Positions 29,728 to 35,660 are shown, counted from the stretch's first letter. The stretch is DNA of 39,376 nucleotides from Mycobacterium sp. GA-1285 (GCF_001499905.1 NZ_LQIS01000026.1:1-39376), one strand, 5' to 3'. Numbers and translations: made by a program. The notes: generated by a model from the letters alone, not told the origin.

Positions 29728-30219
29728 ATGCCAGCCAACCGCCGTGTCACCCGCGCAGTGGGGGCCGTGCTCGAACTGGCGCCGCGGGAGGGAGAGGTGT
29801 CGCTGACCCGGCTCGTGGAGGCCGTCAGCGCAGACCGCAACCGGCCCATCGAGCTGAAGATGGCGGAGTTGCCGCCCGGTGTCTGCGGGCAGTGGCGCCA
29901 GTACAACGACCACGACGTGTTCCTGATCCAGAAGGGTCTGCCCGCCTGGGACCGCACCCTGGCCCACGAACTGGGGCATCTGGTGCTGGGCCACGACGGT
30001 ATCCCCGTCGCGCAGGCCGCCGAACAGAGCACCGAGGTCGCCGGCTCCGATCTGATCAGCTACATGCTCAACCAGCGGACCGGTTGCATGGGTCCAGCGG
30101 GTGAGGAGGCCGAGCAGGAGGCCGAGGACTTTGCGGCCCTGCTGCTGTACCGACTGGGCAGGCTTCCGTCGGACCGCTCGTCGATCGTCCAGGTGCGGCT
30201 CGGAGAGGCGTTTGGTTGA
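29728..30219 (+). CDS. ImmA/IrrE-family metallopeptidase
   Basis: 163 residues. The zinc motif HELGH is at His80-Glu81-Leu82-Gly83-His84 in RTLAHELGHLVLGHDG; an acidic third ligand is available at EAEDFAALLL (Glu131/Glu133). This is the small gluzincin-like ImmA/IrrE domain. ImmA of ICEBs1 and IrrE/PprI of Deinococcus cleave XRE-type repressors encoded nearby. The ATG at 29728 has a purine-rich GGAAGGGGG upstream. The stop overlaps the TTG start of the 7-TM gene (TTGA), so the two are translationally coupled. Annotation pipelines often pair this family with MAB_1171c-type transporters in actinobacteria. A likely target class, an XRE-fold regulator (EspR), is encoded 1.2 kb away, convergent. 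Confidence 0.8.
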   Translation: MPANRRVTRAVGAVLELAPREGEVSLTRLVEAVSADRNRPIELKMAELPPGVCGQWRQYNDHDVFLIQKGLPAWDRTLAHELGHLVLGHDGIPVAQAAEQSTEVAGSDLISYMLNQRTGCMGPAGEEAEQEAEDFAALLLYRLGRLPSDRSSIVQVRLGEAFG

Positions 30220-31379
30220 CCGTCTGGGTGATCGCCGGTCTCCTCGGACTGGCCACCGGATTGCGCATCGGGTGGGCGCTGGTCAACAAGCAGAGCCTGG
30301 TGAGCACGGCGATGATCGTCGCGCTGGCGAGCCTGGCCTTGATCGCCGCGCTGAACTGGCACCCATTGACGTTGCTCATCGACCGGTTGCTGCGCTGGCC
30401 CAATATCTCGCTGGGCCTGTCGCAGGTGGCCCTTGTCGCATGCGCCGCCGGTAGTTGCGTGATGATCACGACCGCCTCGTCGGTGCGCAAACCGGCGACC
30501 ATTCGCAGGATCGCCGTCGTGCAGTACGCCGTTGCGGCGGTGATCGCGGCGGTGACCGCGGCGGCGTTCTTCGCCGCGGGCAGACAACCCGAGATGTCGG
30601 CCCAGGACTTCCTGCAGCGCAATCTGAGTTCCGGCGGGAACTCGCTGCCGTGGTTGCTGCCGCTGCTCTACGTGCTGCTGGCGTTGACGCTGGTCTCCTG
30701 GGCGGGGCTGCGGTATTCGAACCGCAGCCGTCGTGGGCGCGCGCTGTTCGTGTTCACGCTCGGCATCGTGTTGATCGTGGTGGCGTCCGCGTTCCTGGTC
30801 CTGCGCGCCGTGGACCGCGGCGGACCAGTCGGCGTCGGTGCCGCGGCGACGCTCATGGGCTGCGCGATGGTGGTCGTCGCCGCGGGATCCCTGTTGCCCA
30901 GCATCGAAGACTGGTTCGGTGCCCGTCGCGAACTCCGGGTGATCCAGCCGATACTCACCGAACTCGGGCGCCGGCACCCCGACATCGGCATCGGTGTCCG
31001 GCCCCGCGGACCGCTCGTTTTCCGGGTCGCGGAGCGGATGTCGTTGATCTCCGACGCGCTGTACCTGGAAGCCGCCGCCGCCGAACACCGGCGCAGACTT
31101 CGCGTCGACCCGGGCGGAGCAGTGTCCGGCGATGCCGCCGATGCTGACGAGACGGACCTCGAGTCCCCACCGGTGTCGCCGCAGGATCAGGCCCGGGCGA
31201 TCGCCGAGTGGGTTCATTCCGGGACCGACGGGGCTCCGGAGGACAAGCGCGTCGCCTTTCCCGGCCTGGGCTGGCTCAACCAACCCAGCGAGTACTCAGA
31301 TCGCGAGTGGATCTTGGAGATCGCCGAGCAGTACCGAACATTGACCCGTCGCGACGGCGCGACGGATCGAGAAGCTTAG
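30216..31379 (+). CDS. MAB_1171c-like 7-TM membrane protein with cytoplasmic C-terminal domain
   Basis: 387 residues, TTG start overlapping the peptidase stop. Seven hydrophobic helices can be counted: about residues 3-22, 28-48, 66-89, 97-121, 143-165, 176-196 and 204-226. The C-terminal ~160 residues are soluble and include ARRELRVIQPILTELGRRHPDIG, RVAERMSLISDALYLE and DQARAIAEWVHSG. This matches the actinobacterial MAB_1171c/DUF6545-type family that sits next to ImmA/IrrE peptidases. The transporter name is only a label; a sensor role is equally compatible. The coupling suggests that the membrane protein transmits a signal to, or confines, the peptidase. It converges on espR with 51 bp between stops. 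Confidence 0.72.
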   Translation: MTVWVIAGLLGLATGLRIGWALVNKQSLVSTAMIVALASLALIAALNWHPLTLLIDRLLRWPNISLGLSQVALVACAAGSCVMITTASSVRKPATIRRIAVVQYAVAAVIAAVTAAAFFAAGRQPEMSAQDFLQRNLSSGGNSLPWLLPLLYVLLALTLVSWAGLRYSNRSRRGRALFVFTLGIVLIVVASAFLVLRAVDRGGPVGVGAAATLMGCAMVVVAAGSLLPSIEDWFGARRELRVIQPILTELGRRHPDIGIGVRPRGPLVFRVAERMSLISDALYLEAAAAEHRRRLRVDPGGAVSGDAADADETDLESPPVSPQDQARAIAEWVHSGTDGAPEDKRVAFPGLGWLNQPSEYSDREWILEIAEQYRTLTRRDGATDREA

Positions 31380-31430
31380 CTGGTAGCGCGGCCCCGCTTC
31401 GCTGGATATGGGGCGATGGGCCGTGCCGGG

Positions 31431-31829
31431 CTAATCGTCGAGATGCTCGCGGCGACGCAGCTCATCGACCTTCTGGACGATGTCCTGCTGGGCCTCCGGT
31501 GACAAGCCCACGGTGCGTGCGGCAATACGCCGGACGCCCTCGTCGCGCATGCTTGCCAGCCAGGTCAGCTCCTTGTCGAGCTTCTCGTAGTACTCGTCGT
31601 CGGTGAAGTAGGCCGGCTTGATCCGGAAGAAGTTGGCAAGAGCCGCCATGGTGGCGGCAGAGGGGTTGGTGCGGTTGCCCGAGCGTAGCTGGGAGAGGTA
31701 CGGAGCGGACATGGTGACGCCCTCGGCCTTCAGTGCCGCGATCACCTCAGCGGAGGTGTGCGGGCCGCGTCCCGGCGGGTAGACGGTGTCGAACAGCCGG
31801 TTCAGGCGAGCGGCGAACGTCGTGCTCAT
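31431..31829 (-). CDS. espR: Nucleoid-associated transcriptional regulator EspR
   Basis: 132 residues, the same length as M. tuberculosis EspR and near-identical through the first ~37 residues as I recall it (MSTTFAARLNRLFDTVYPPG). Residues ~5-80 form an XRE/SinR-like helix-turn-helix with a long recognition segment (APYLSQLRSGNRTNPS). The C-terminal helix (about 85-130) mediates dimerisation. EspR binds many loci, bridges DNA and activates espACD, supporting ESX-1 secretion in pathogens; in a saprophyte its targets are likely wall and lipid genes. The ATG at 31829 follows GGTCCTATCG upstream with AGGACC-like ribosome site. Its promoter carries a 14-bp palindrome. It is convergent with the ImmA/IrrE-7TM pair. 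Confidence 0.95.
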   Translation of the reverse strand: MSTTFAARLNRLFDTVYPPGRGPHTSAEVIAALKAEGVTMSAPYLSQLRSGNRTNPSAATMAALANFFRIKPAYFTDDEYYEKLDKELTWLASMRDEGVRRIAARTVGLSPEAQQDIVQKVDELRRREHLDD

Positions 31830-32207
31830 CGATAGGACCTCCACATGCATTGGACGAGCGGTGTACAAGCTGCTTATTTGCTGAACATCGTAGCGAGTGT
31901 TGTGGCCACAACCAAGTGCAAACCCGGGAAACTTGACCCACCCCCGCGTCCGACGCCCCGCTACTGTGCCGGCTGCGACGTGTTCCGCGTGCGCCGACGC
32001 CCCTACCATACGGTGCGACGAAGCAAACAACGGCGGTTTTGTCGATCCAGTTTTGCCCCGATGTCGGTCGGTGCGCCCACAGGAAACCCGCCGACCGCCG
32101 CCGGCAACGTCAGTTGTATGCATTCCGGCGCGACACGGCGTTTGCCAAACACCGCACGAACGGTCGCGGTGGGTCCTCGCGTCCGTTGATCCAACGCGTG
32201 GGGAGGG
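31830..32207. other. 378-bp intergenic region upstream of espR
   Basis: Besides the espR promoter and palindrome near 31887-31915, nothing in the rest is supported as a gene. Short open frames here have no ribosome site or family resemblance. The right part (about 32000-32207) follows the stop of the TMEM165-type gene and probably contains its terminator, though no strong stem-loop with a U tract stands out. Confidence 0.5.
31887..31915 (-). promoter_or_regulatory. espR promoter with 14-bp palindrome
   Basis: On the minus strand TTGGTT (31915-31910), a 17-bp spacer and TACGAT (31892-31887) make a plausible SigA-type promoter about 55 bp upstream of the espR ATG. The perfect palindrome GTTGTGGCCACAAC (31899-31912) lies in the spacer and touches the -35, where a repressor would block it. 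The cognate factor is not known; autoregulation by EspR uses different TTTGC-type half sites. Confidence 0.55.
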
Positions 32208-32897
32208 TCAGGTCGCCCGGGTCGACGGCTCTGGTGTCCCCGACGGCGTGGGCGTCCTGCGGCGCCGTCGCAGGAGCCAGACCGCCAGAACCGTGACGGT
32301 CACGGAGGCGGTGACCGCCACGGCGACCCACCGCAATCCCAGCGCACTGTCGAACAGCAGCCAGAGGCCGAAGAGGAGGAACAGGACGCTGGCCAGACCA
32401 TGGAGGAACTTCTCGGGCAGTCGCCTGTGCATCAGCCTGCCTGCCGCGATCGCCGCGCCGTCGGCCAGCACCATTCCGGCGGTCGCGCCGATCCACACGC
32501 CGGCCCAGTTGCGCTCGCTGGCCAGGGCCACGGTGGCCAGCATTGTCTTGTCGCCGAGTTCGGCGAGCACGAACGACGACACGATCGCGGGGACCACGAA
32601 CCGCGGCTCGGCAATCCGAATCTCGCCGTCGTCGCCGTTCTCGCGCCACGTCCACACGGCGAACAACAGGAATGCGATGGCGGCGACGAATGCGATCGGG
32701 CGCTCGGGCAGCGTCATCCCGAGGAAGTGTCCGATCGCGACGGATAGCCCGTGGACCAGCATCGCGGCGATTCCGACTCCGGAGAGCACCACCCACCAGC
32801 GGTGGCGCAGCGAGTAGGTCATGGTGATCAGCTGCGACTTGTCGCCGAGTTCGGCGACGAAGACGACGGCCAGACTGACCAGGATGGCGGCGAGCAT
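32208..32897 (-). CDS. TMEM165/GDT1 (UPF0016) family manganese exporter
   Basis: 229 residues, six transmembrane helices in two repeats of three. Each repeat opens with the family signature E-x-G-D-K: ELGDKS at Glu16-Ser21 and ELGDKT at Glu113-Thr118, the acidic residues that bind cation in this family. Bacterial members (MneA-like) export Mn2+ and protect against excess; plant and yeast relatives carry Mn2+ and Ca2+. The basic tail RRRRRTPTPSGTPEPS is cytosolic. The ATG at 32897 is chosen because it begins the first helix (MLAAILVSLAVVFVAELGDK). A yybP-ykoY riboswitch lies 60 bp upstream, which strongly supports manganese as the substrate. Confidence 0.92.
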   Translation of the reverse strand: MLAAILVSLAVVFVAELGDKSQLITMTYSLRHRWWVVLSGVGIAAMLVHGLSVAIGHFLGMTLPERPIAFVAAIAFLLFAVWTWRENGDDGEIRIAEPRFVVPAIVSSFVLAELGDKTMLATVALASERNWAGVWIGATAGMVLADGAAIAAGRLMHRRLPEKFLHGLASVLFLLFGLWLLFDSALGLRWVAVAVTASVTVTVLAVWLLRRRRRTPTPSGTPEPSTRAT

Positions 32898-32957
32898 TCG
32901 GACGACCCTTTCGACGCGTCGCCGACGAAGCGGTATGCACACCCCGCCGGCTTCGGT

Positions 32958-33052
32958 CGAAGGTCTCGCCCACCACACCGTCGCATGGTGTGGTTCGCCG
33001 GCCGGGCTTGCGCCAGTATGTCGACACGGCGATTGGGGGCTACTCCCCTTCG
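32958..33052 (-). promoter_or_regulatory. yybP-ykoY manganese riboswitch
   Basis: Read on the minus strand, the aptamer begins CGAAGGGGAGTAGCC, contains CGACATACTGGCGCAAGCC in the middle and ends GGCGAGACCTTCG. These are the conserved blocks of the yybP-ykoY class: GGGGAGUAG, the AUACUGGC Mn-binding loop, and GGCGAGACC. CGAAGG (33052-33047) pairs perfectly with CCTTCG (32963-32958) to close P1. It precedes a manganese exporter, the usual target, and is expected to switch expression on when Mn2+ is high. The ~60-nt expression platform reaches the ATG at 32897 and includes the self-complementary CGACGCGTCG. A -10 TATGGT lies at 33070-33065. Confidence 0.93.
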
Positions 33053-33122
33053 CTTACTGAACCGACCATAGCCTCGGCCCTTCGGAAGCGCCAGCGCCAG
33101 GTGGGTTTTCGGGTATCCGAAT

Positions 33123-33137
33123 CCACCTTTCAGGTGG
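33123..33137. terminator. Short hairpin downstream of the Rv3847-like gene
   Basis: CCACCT-TTC-AGGTGG forms a 6-bp stem with a 3-nt loop, 25 bp beyond the stop of the Rv3847-like gene. The direct repeat CCGAATC flanks the stem (33117-33123 and 33138-33144). It may separate that gene from the riboswitch transcript that starts next on the same strand. No U tract. Confidence 0.45.
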
Positions 33138-33161
33138 CCGAATCAAATGCTTCGAAAGCCC

Positions 33162-33695
33162 TTATGCCGCAAGCAGCATCGCGAGGATCGCGGTGTCCGG
33201 GTGGCTGATGGGGTCGACGCCGACGCGACTCACCATGGAGGTCACCGTCCCGTCGGCTTCGGCTTCCACCCACGCGGCGCGGTGCTCGAGGCCGAGGTGG
33301 GGCAGGCCGGGAAGTAACACGCAACCCGAGGCCGCTCCGCTGCACTCCGGCAGCGAGGGCGTGGTTTCCGAAGGGGGATGCAGCATCAACAGGGCCGGTG
33401 GCTGGTGCTCGGCGAAATAGCCTGGAGGTACCGCTGATTCACCGACGACGGTACCCTCGGCGACCACCAGGCCGACCGTATTGGGTTCGGGCTCATCGGG
33501 CAGTTCTTCGCGGGCACCGAAAATCGTTGTCGTGGACAATAATCCGGGAAGCGATGCTACACGCACGGCGACCATGAGCAACTGCGCCCACTCCTTGGTC
33601 GAATCCGGCCAACGGCCCGATATGACGAATCCCTTGAGTGAACCGCGTGAATGGAAGGGGGCGATCTCGATCGCCTTGCCCGACTCCCTCTCCAT
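33162..33695 (-). CDS. Conserved mycobacterial protein (Rv3847 ortholog)
   Basis: 177 residues, closely resembling M. tuberculosis Rv3847 from memory, including the terminal SHPDTAILAMLLAA. No signal peptide, transmembrane segment or recognised catalytic motif is visible. The sequence has two Cys in ECSGAASGCVLLPG near residues 118-125. The function is unknown; conservation across slow and fast growers near espR and the SOD locus argues for a conserved role. A good ribosome site GGAGG lies 5-6 bp before the ATG at 33695. It is downstream of sodX on the same strand with a 122-bp gap, so it may be in the sodX transcript. Confidence 0.8.
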   Translation of the reverse strand: MERESGKAIEIAPFHSRGSLKGFVISGRWPDSTKEWAQLLMVAVRVASLPGLLSTTTIFGAREELPDEPEPNTVGLVVAEGTVVGESAVPPGYFAEHQPPALLMLHPPSETTPSLPECSGAASGCVLLPGLPHLGLEHRAAWVEAEADGTVTSMVSRVGVDPISHPDTAILAMLLAA

Positions 33696-33817
33696 ATCGC
33701 CTCCGCGCCATCGGTGTTCGGACGCCGGCCCCTAGCCGACTGATGGCCCGACACGCCAGTGGGTCGATTCGCCCAGCATGCGGCAGAACTCGGCTGGCAC
33801 GCAAGTGGACACGACTG

Positions 33818-34159
33818 CTAACGGGCGGAATCGGCTCGCGCAGTCCACAGCACGCGATACGACCCGGTCGCCGAGACCCAACCGAAATCGTGTGAGTCGG
33901 CGGCGCCGGCTGCACCAGGATTGTCGGAGCGGGCTTCGAAGATCACGTCGCGGCCGTGCTCGTGGACATCGCCGACCCGCTTGACGAGCCACCGTGTCGA
34001 ACGCCGGGGGTCCTGGAACACCCGGAGCTGTCCGCGCCGAATGCGCCCGCCCCGCATGGCCAATAGCCCGTCGCCGGGTCTGACCGTCGGGCGCATCGAA
34101 TCGTCGACCACTCGGAACAGCCGTAGCGGCCAGCGTCGCGGTGTCTGGTTGCGGCGCAC
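33818..34159 (-). CDS. sodX: Nickel-type SOD maturation protease SodX (S26 family)
   Basis: 113 residues of the LexA/signal-peptidase S26 fold without a membrane anchor. The catalytic Ser21 is in DDSMRPTVRPGDGLLA and the general-base Lys60 in RWLVKRVGDV; both are in the spacing typical of the family. SodX removes the propeptide of nickel superoxide dismutase, exposing the N-terminal His that binds nickel. The divergent neighbour is sodN, with only 22 bp between the starts, confirming the pairing. The GTG at 34159 is chosen because upstream in-frame codons (to 34204) would overlap sodN. The probable -10 TACCCT is 6 bp upstream, so the mRNA may be leaderless. Confidence 0.9.
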   Translation of the reverse strand: MRRNQTPRRWPLRLFRVVDDSMRPTVRPGDGLLAMRGGRIRRGQLRVFQDPRRSTRWLVKRVGDVHEHGRDVIFEARSDNPGAAGAADSHDFGWVSATGSYRVLWTARADSAR

Positions 34160-34165
34160 ATCCAA

Positions 34166-34175
34166 AGGGTAAGTT
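34166..34175. promoter_or_regulatory. Overlapping divergent -10 elements of sodX and sodN
   Basis: For sodN, TAAGTT at 34170-34175 is 6 bp before the ATG at 34182. For sodX, TACCCT on the minus strand at 34171-34166 is 6 bp before the GTG at 34159. Both imply leaderless transcripts with overlapping -10 boxes; no -35 of quality is visible. Confidence 0.5.
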
Positions 34176-34181
34176 AGGAAC

Positions 34182-34604
34182 ATGCTGCATCGACTGTTCA
34201 ACAACGCGACCCCCGCCCATGCCCACTGCGATCTCTACTGCGGCGTCTACGACCCGGCGCAGGCCAAAATCGAGGCGCTCTCCTGCCTCAAGACGATCCA
34301 GAAGTACCACGACTCCGACGACGAGCACTTCCGCGCGCGCTGCATCATCATCAAGGAGCGGCAAGCCGAGGAGGTCAAGCACCACCTGATGGTGCTGTGG
34401 GCCGACTTCTTCACCAAGGATCATTTCGAGCAGTTCCCCAACCTGCACCAGCTGTTCTGGGACGGCGTGCACGGCGCCGGCGACGTCAAGAAGTCGCTCG
34501 ATGTCGCCGTCGCCGAGAAGCTGCTCAAGACGATCGACGAGATCGCCGACATCTTCTGGCAGACCGACAAGGGCAAGCAGATGGGTGTCTATCCGCCCGC
34601 CTGA
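34182..34604 (+). CDS. sodN: Nickel superoxide dismutase
   Basis: 140-residue precursor. A 14-residue propeptide (MLHRLFNNATPAHA) precedes the nickel hook HCDLYCGVY at residues 15-23; after cleavage by SodX, His1, Cys2 and Cys6 would bind nickel, and Asp3 and Tyr9 are retained. The usual hook is HCDLPCGVY, and the Pro5 is Tyr here. The remaining helical bundle (KHHLMVLWADFF, LHQLFWD) matches the hexameric NiSOD family. It disproportionates superoxide in the cytosol. It occupies the position where M. tuberculosis and M. smegmatis carry the Fe/Mn enzyme sodA. A strong stem-loop follows the stop. Extra Cys residues occur in ALSCLKT and ARCIII. Confidence 0.95.
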   Translation: MLHRLFNNATPAHAHCDLYCGVYDPAQAKIEALSCLKTIQKYHDSDDEHFRARCIIIKERQAEEVKHHLMVLWADFFTKDHFEQFPNLHQLFWDGVHGAGDVKKSLDVAVAEKLLKTIDEIADIFWQTDKGKQMGVYPPA

Positions 34605-34618
34605 GATCATTCCGACAA

Positions 34619-34656
34619 GAAAGAGCCGCCGAGGTCACCGATCCGGCGGCTCTTTC
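34619..34656 (+). terminator. sodN terminator
   Basis: A perfect 13-bp stem, GAAAGAGCCGCCG (34619-34631) with CGGCGGCTCTTTC (34644-34656), and a 12-nt loop, starting 15 bp after the sodN stop. It ends in TTTC with no long U tract, typical of actinobacterial terminators. It may also stop the convergent 52-residue gene. Confidence 0.85.
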
Positions 34657-34698
34657 GGATACAGAACCGAAGCGAGCGGCTCGTCAGTACCGGACTGG

Positions 34699-34857
34699 TC
34701 AGTACAGGACGATGACGGCCAACACGACCAGCAGCACCAGCGCAATCAGGCCGGCACGCAGGCACGCCATCAACTGGGTGCGGGCGTAGGCGGAGGACGC
34801 CGAGGACTGCCACTCCGTGGGGGGCATGGCCGAACCCGAACCCGTCGAAGACGTCAT
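34699..34857 (-). CDS. Small single-pass membrane protein, 52 residues
   Basis: Too short for ordinary gene callers. Translation starts MTSSTGSGSAMPPTEWQSS and continues through a Tyr/Arg-containing linker into a C-terminal hydrophobic helix (AGLIALVLLVVLAVIVLY, residues 35-52) that ends at the stop. A very strong Shine-Dalgarno AGGAGGGG lies directly before the ATG at 34857. The N-terminus is Ser/Thr/Gly-rich and soluble, so it is a tail-anchored small protein. Its stop codon lies in the second copy of the direct repeat GTCAGTAC (34683-34690 and 34698-34705). It is convergent with sodN. No family is recognised; the ribosome site and hydrophobic design support it as real. Confidence 0.7.
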   Translation of the reverse strand: MTSSTGSGSAMPPTEWQSSASSAYARTQLMACLRAGLIALVLLVVLAVIVLY

Positions 34858-34895
34858 GAACCCCTCCTGACCTGCATGTATTGAAGTCTTCCCCC

Positions 34896-34937
34896 GGTGA
34901 GATCAATCACAATCCGCTGACTGTGACGCCGATCATA
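34896..34937. promoter_or_regulatory. Two CRP-like sites
   Basis: TGTGA-N6-TCACC occurs on the minus strand at 34911-34896 and TGTGA-N6-TCATA on the plus strand at 34922-34937. Mycobacterial CRP (Rv3676) recognises TGTGA-N6-TCACA; the two sites match 9 and 8 of 10 defined bases, and their centres are 26 bp apart. They lie about 40-80 bp upstream of the 52-residue protein gene. Confidence 0.45.
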
Positions 34938-35064
34938 ACTCCTGATGTCGCGCCGGAGAAATCGTCTCGCAACCGGCACGGGACGCGCGTTCGCGGTTAG
35001 CGGGACTAGGAATTTCGCTCACCTTCCGGCGGCCTGTTGATGGGGACGCCGGATTGCTGGCGGC

Positions 35065-35164
35065 TTATCCACAGCGATCCTCAGGGAAGACACAGATTCA
35101 GCGGCTCAAGGCGGGTTCGCCCTCATCGAGGGGTTGTGGATGAACCTGTGGAAACTGTGGATAG
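35065..35164. repeat. DnaA-box cluster
   Basis: TTATCCACA at 35065-35073 is the E. coli consensus DnaA box. Three inverted relatives follow: TGTGGATGA (35135-35143), TGTGGAAAC (35147-35155) and TGTGGATAG (35156-35164), of which the first and third have one mismatch. They sit upstream of the rhodanese gene. There is no dnaA or dnaN, so this is not oriC; a titration or regulatory role is possible. Confidence 0.5.
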
Positions 35165-35215
35165 GTAGGCATTGCTGTCGCCGTCAACCGGCCGCCGACA
35201 TGTCAGCATTGACGT

Positions 35216-35557
35216 ATGGACGAGGCTGAAATCGCGCAGGTCGACATCGCCGACGTGCCGACCACTTTCGGTACCGGAGCGATCCTGCTGGACGTACGGG
35301 AGGACGACGAGTGGGCCCGCGGGCATGCGCCGGACGCGCACCACATCCCGATGGGCCAGGTTCCGGCGCGTCTGGCGGAGATCGACGCCGACGCGCAGGT
35401 CTTCGTGATCTGTGCAGCCGGCGGGCGGTCGCAGCGGGTGGCGCAGTACCTGGCCGGAAACGGCTATTCGTCGGTCAACGTCAACGGCGGCATGTTCGCC
35501 TGGGCCGGTGCCGGTCGACCGGTGGTGAACGATGAGGGCGGCCCGGGCGTCGTCTGA
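35216..35557 (+). CDS. Rhodanese-like sulfurtransferase
   Basis: 113 residues, single rhodanese domain. The active-site Cys66 is in VFVICAAGGRSQRVAQYL, followed by the CAAGGRS loop that cradles persulfide. The N-terminal ILLDVREDDEWARGHAPDAHHIPMGQVPARL carries the CH2A motif region (DVRE..E...GH...A..IP). It would transfer sulfane sulfur or act in sulfide detoxification, cytosolic (no signal peptide). It lies downstream of the DnaA-box cluster and upstream of the repeat-led zinc-ribbon gene on the same strand. No partner that defines a specific sulfur acceptor lies next to it. Confidence 0.88.
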   Translation: MDEAEIAQVDIADVPTTFGTGAILLDVREDDEWARGHAPDAHHIPMGQVPARLAEIDADAQVFVICAAGGRSQRVAQYLAGNGYSSVNVNGGMFAWAGAGRPVVNDEGGPGVV

Positions 35558-35580
35558 CGGATCGTCGCTACGCTGGTCGG

Positions 35581-35660
35581 ATGGCCGGGCGAGGAGCGAA
35601 ATGATTCCGCGCACGCGAGGAGCGAAATGATTCCGCGCACGCGAGGAGCGAGATGATTCA
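35581..35660 (+). repeat. 26-bp tandem repeats forming a chain of ATGA-coupled mini-ORFs
   Basis: Copies lie at 35589-35614 and 35615-35640 (identical), with a partial third copy from 35641 that has one substitution. Each carries GAGGAGCGAAATG, a ribosome site plus start. Three mini-ORFs follow in different frames: MAGRGAK (35581-35604), MIPRTRGAK (35601-35630) and MIPRTRGAR (35627-35656). Each stop overlaps the next start as ATGA, and the last overlaps the ATG at 35653 of the zinc-ribbon gene. This arrangement predicts translational relay into the gene and resembles MIRU-type elements. Confidence 0.85.

Larger units (their letters stand above)
34858..35215. other. 358-bp intergenic region with CRP-like and DnaA-like sites
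   Basis: No gene is seen here. The left third contains two CRP-like motifs (34896-34937) upstream of the 52-residue gene. The right third contains a run of DnaA-box-like sequences (35065-35164) just before the rhodanese gene. The middle (about 34940-35060) shows nothing I can support. Confidence 0.6.

Noticed and set aside
34607..34906. 99-codon minus-strand frame overlapping the sodN terminator
   Set aside because: It is out of frame with the 52-residue gene that has the strong ribosome site, and reads through the terminator stem.
35065..35164. Replication origin
   Set aside because: Several DnaA-like boxes but no dnaA, dnaN, AT-rich unwinding region or origin neighbours.
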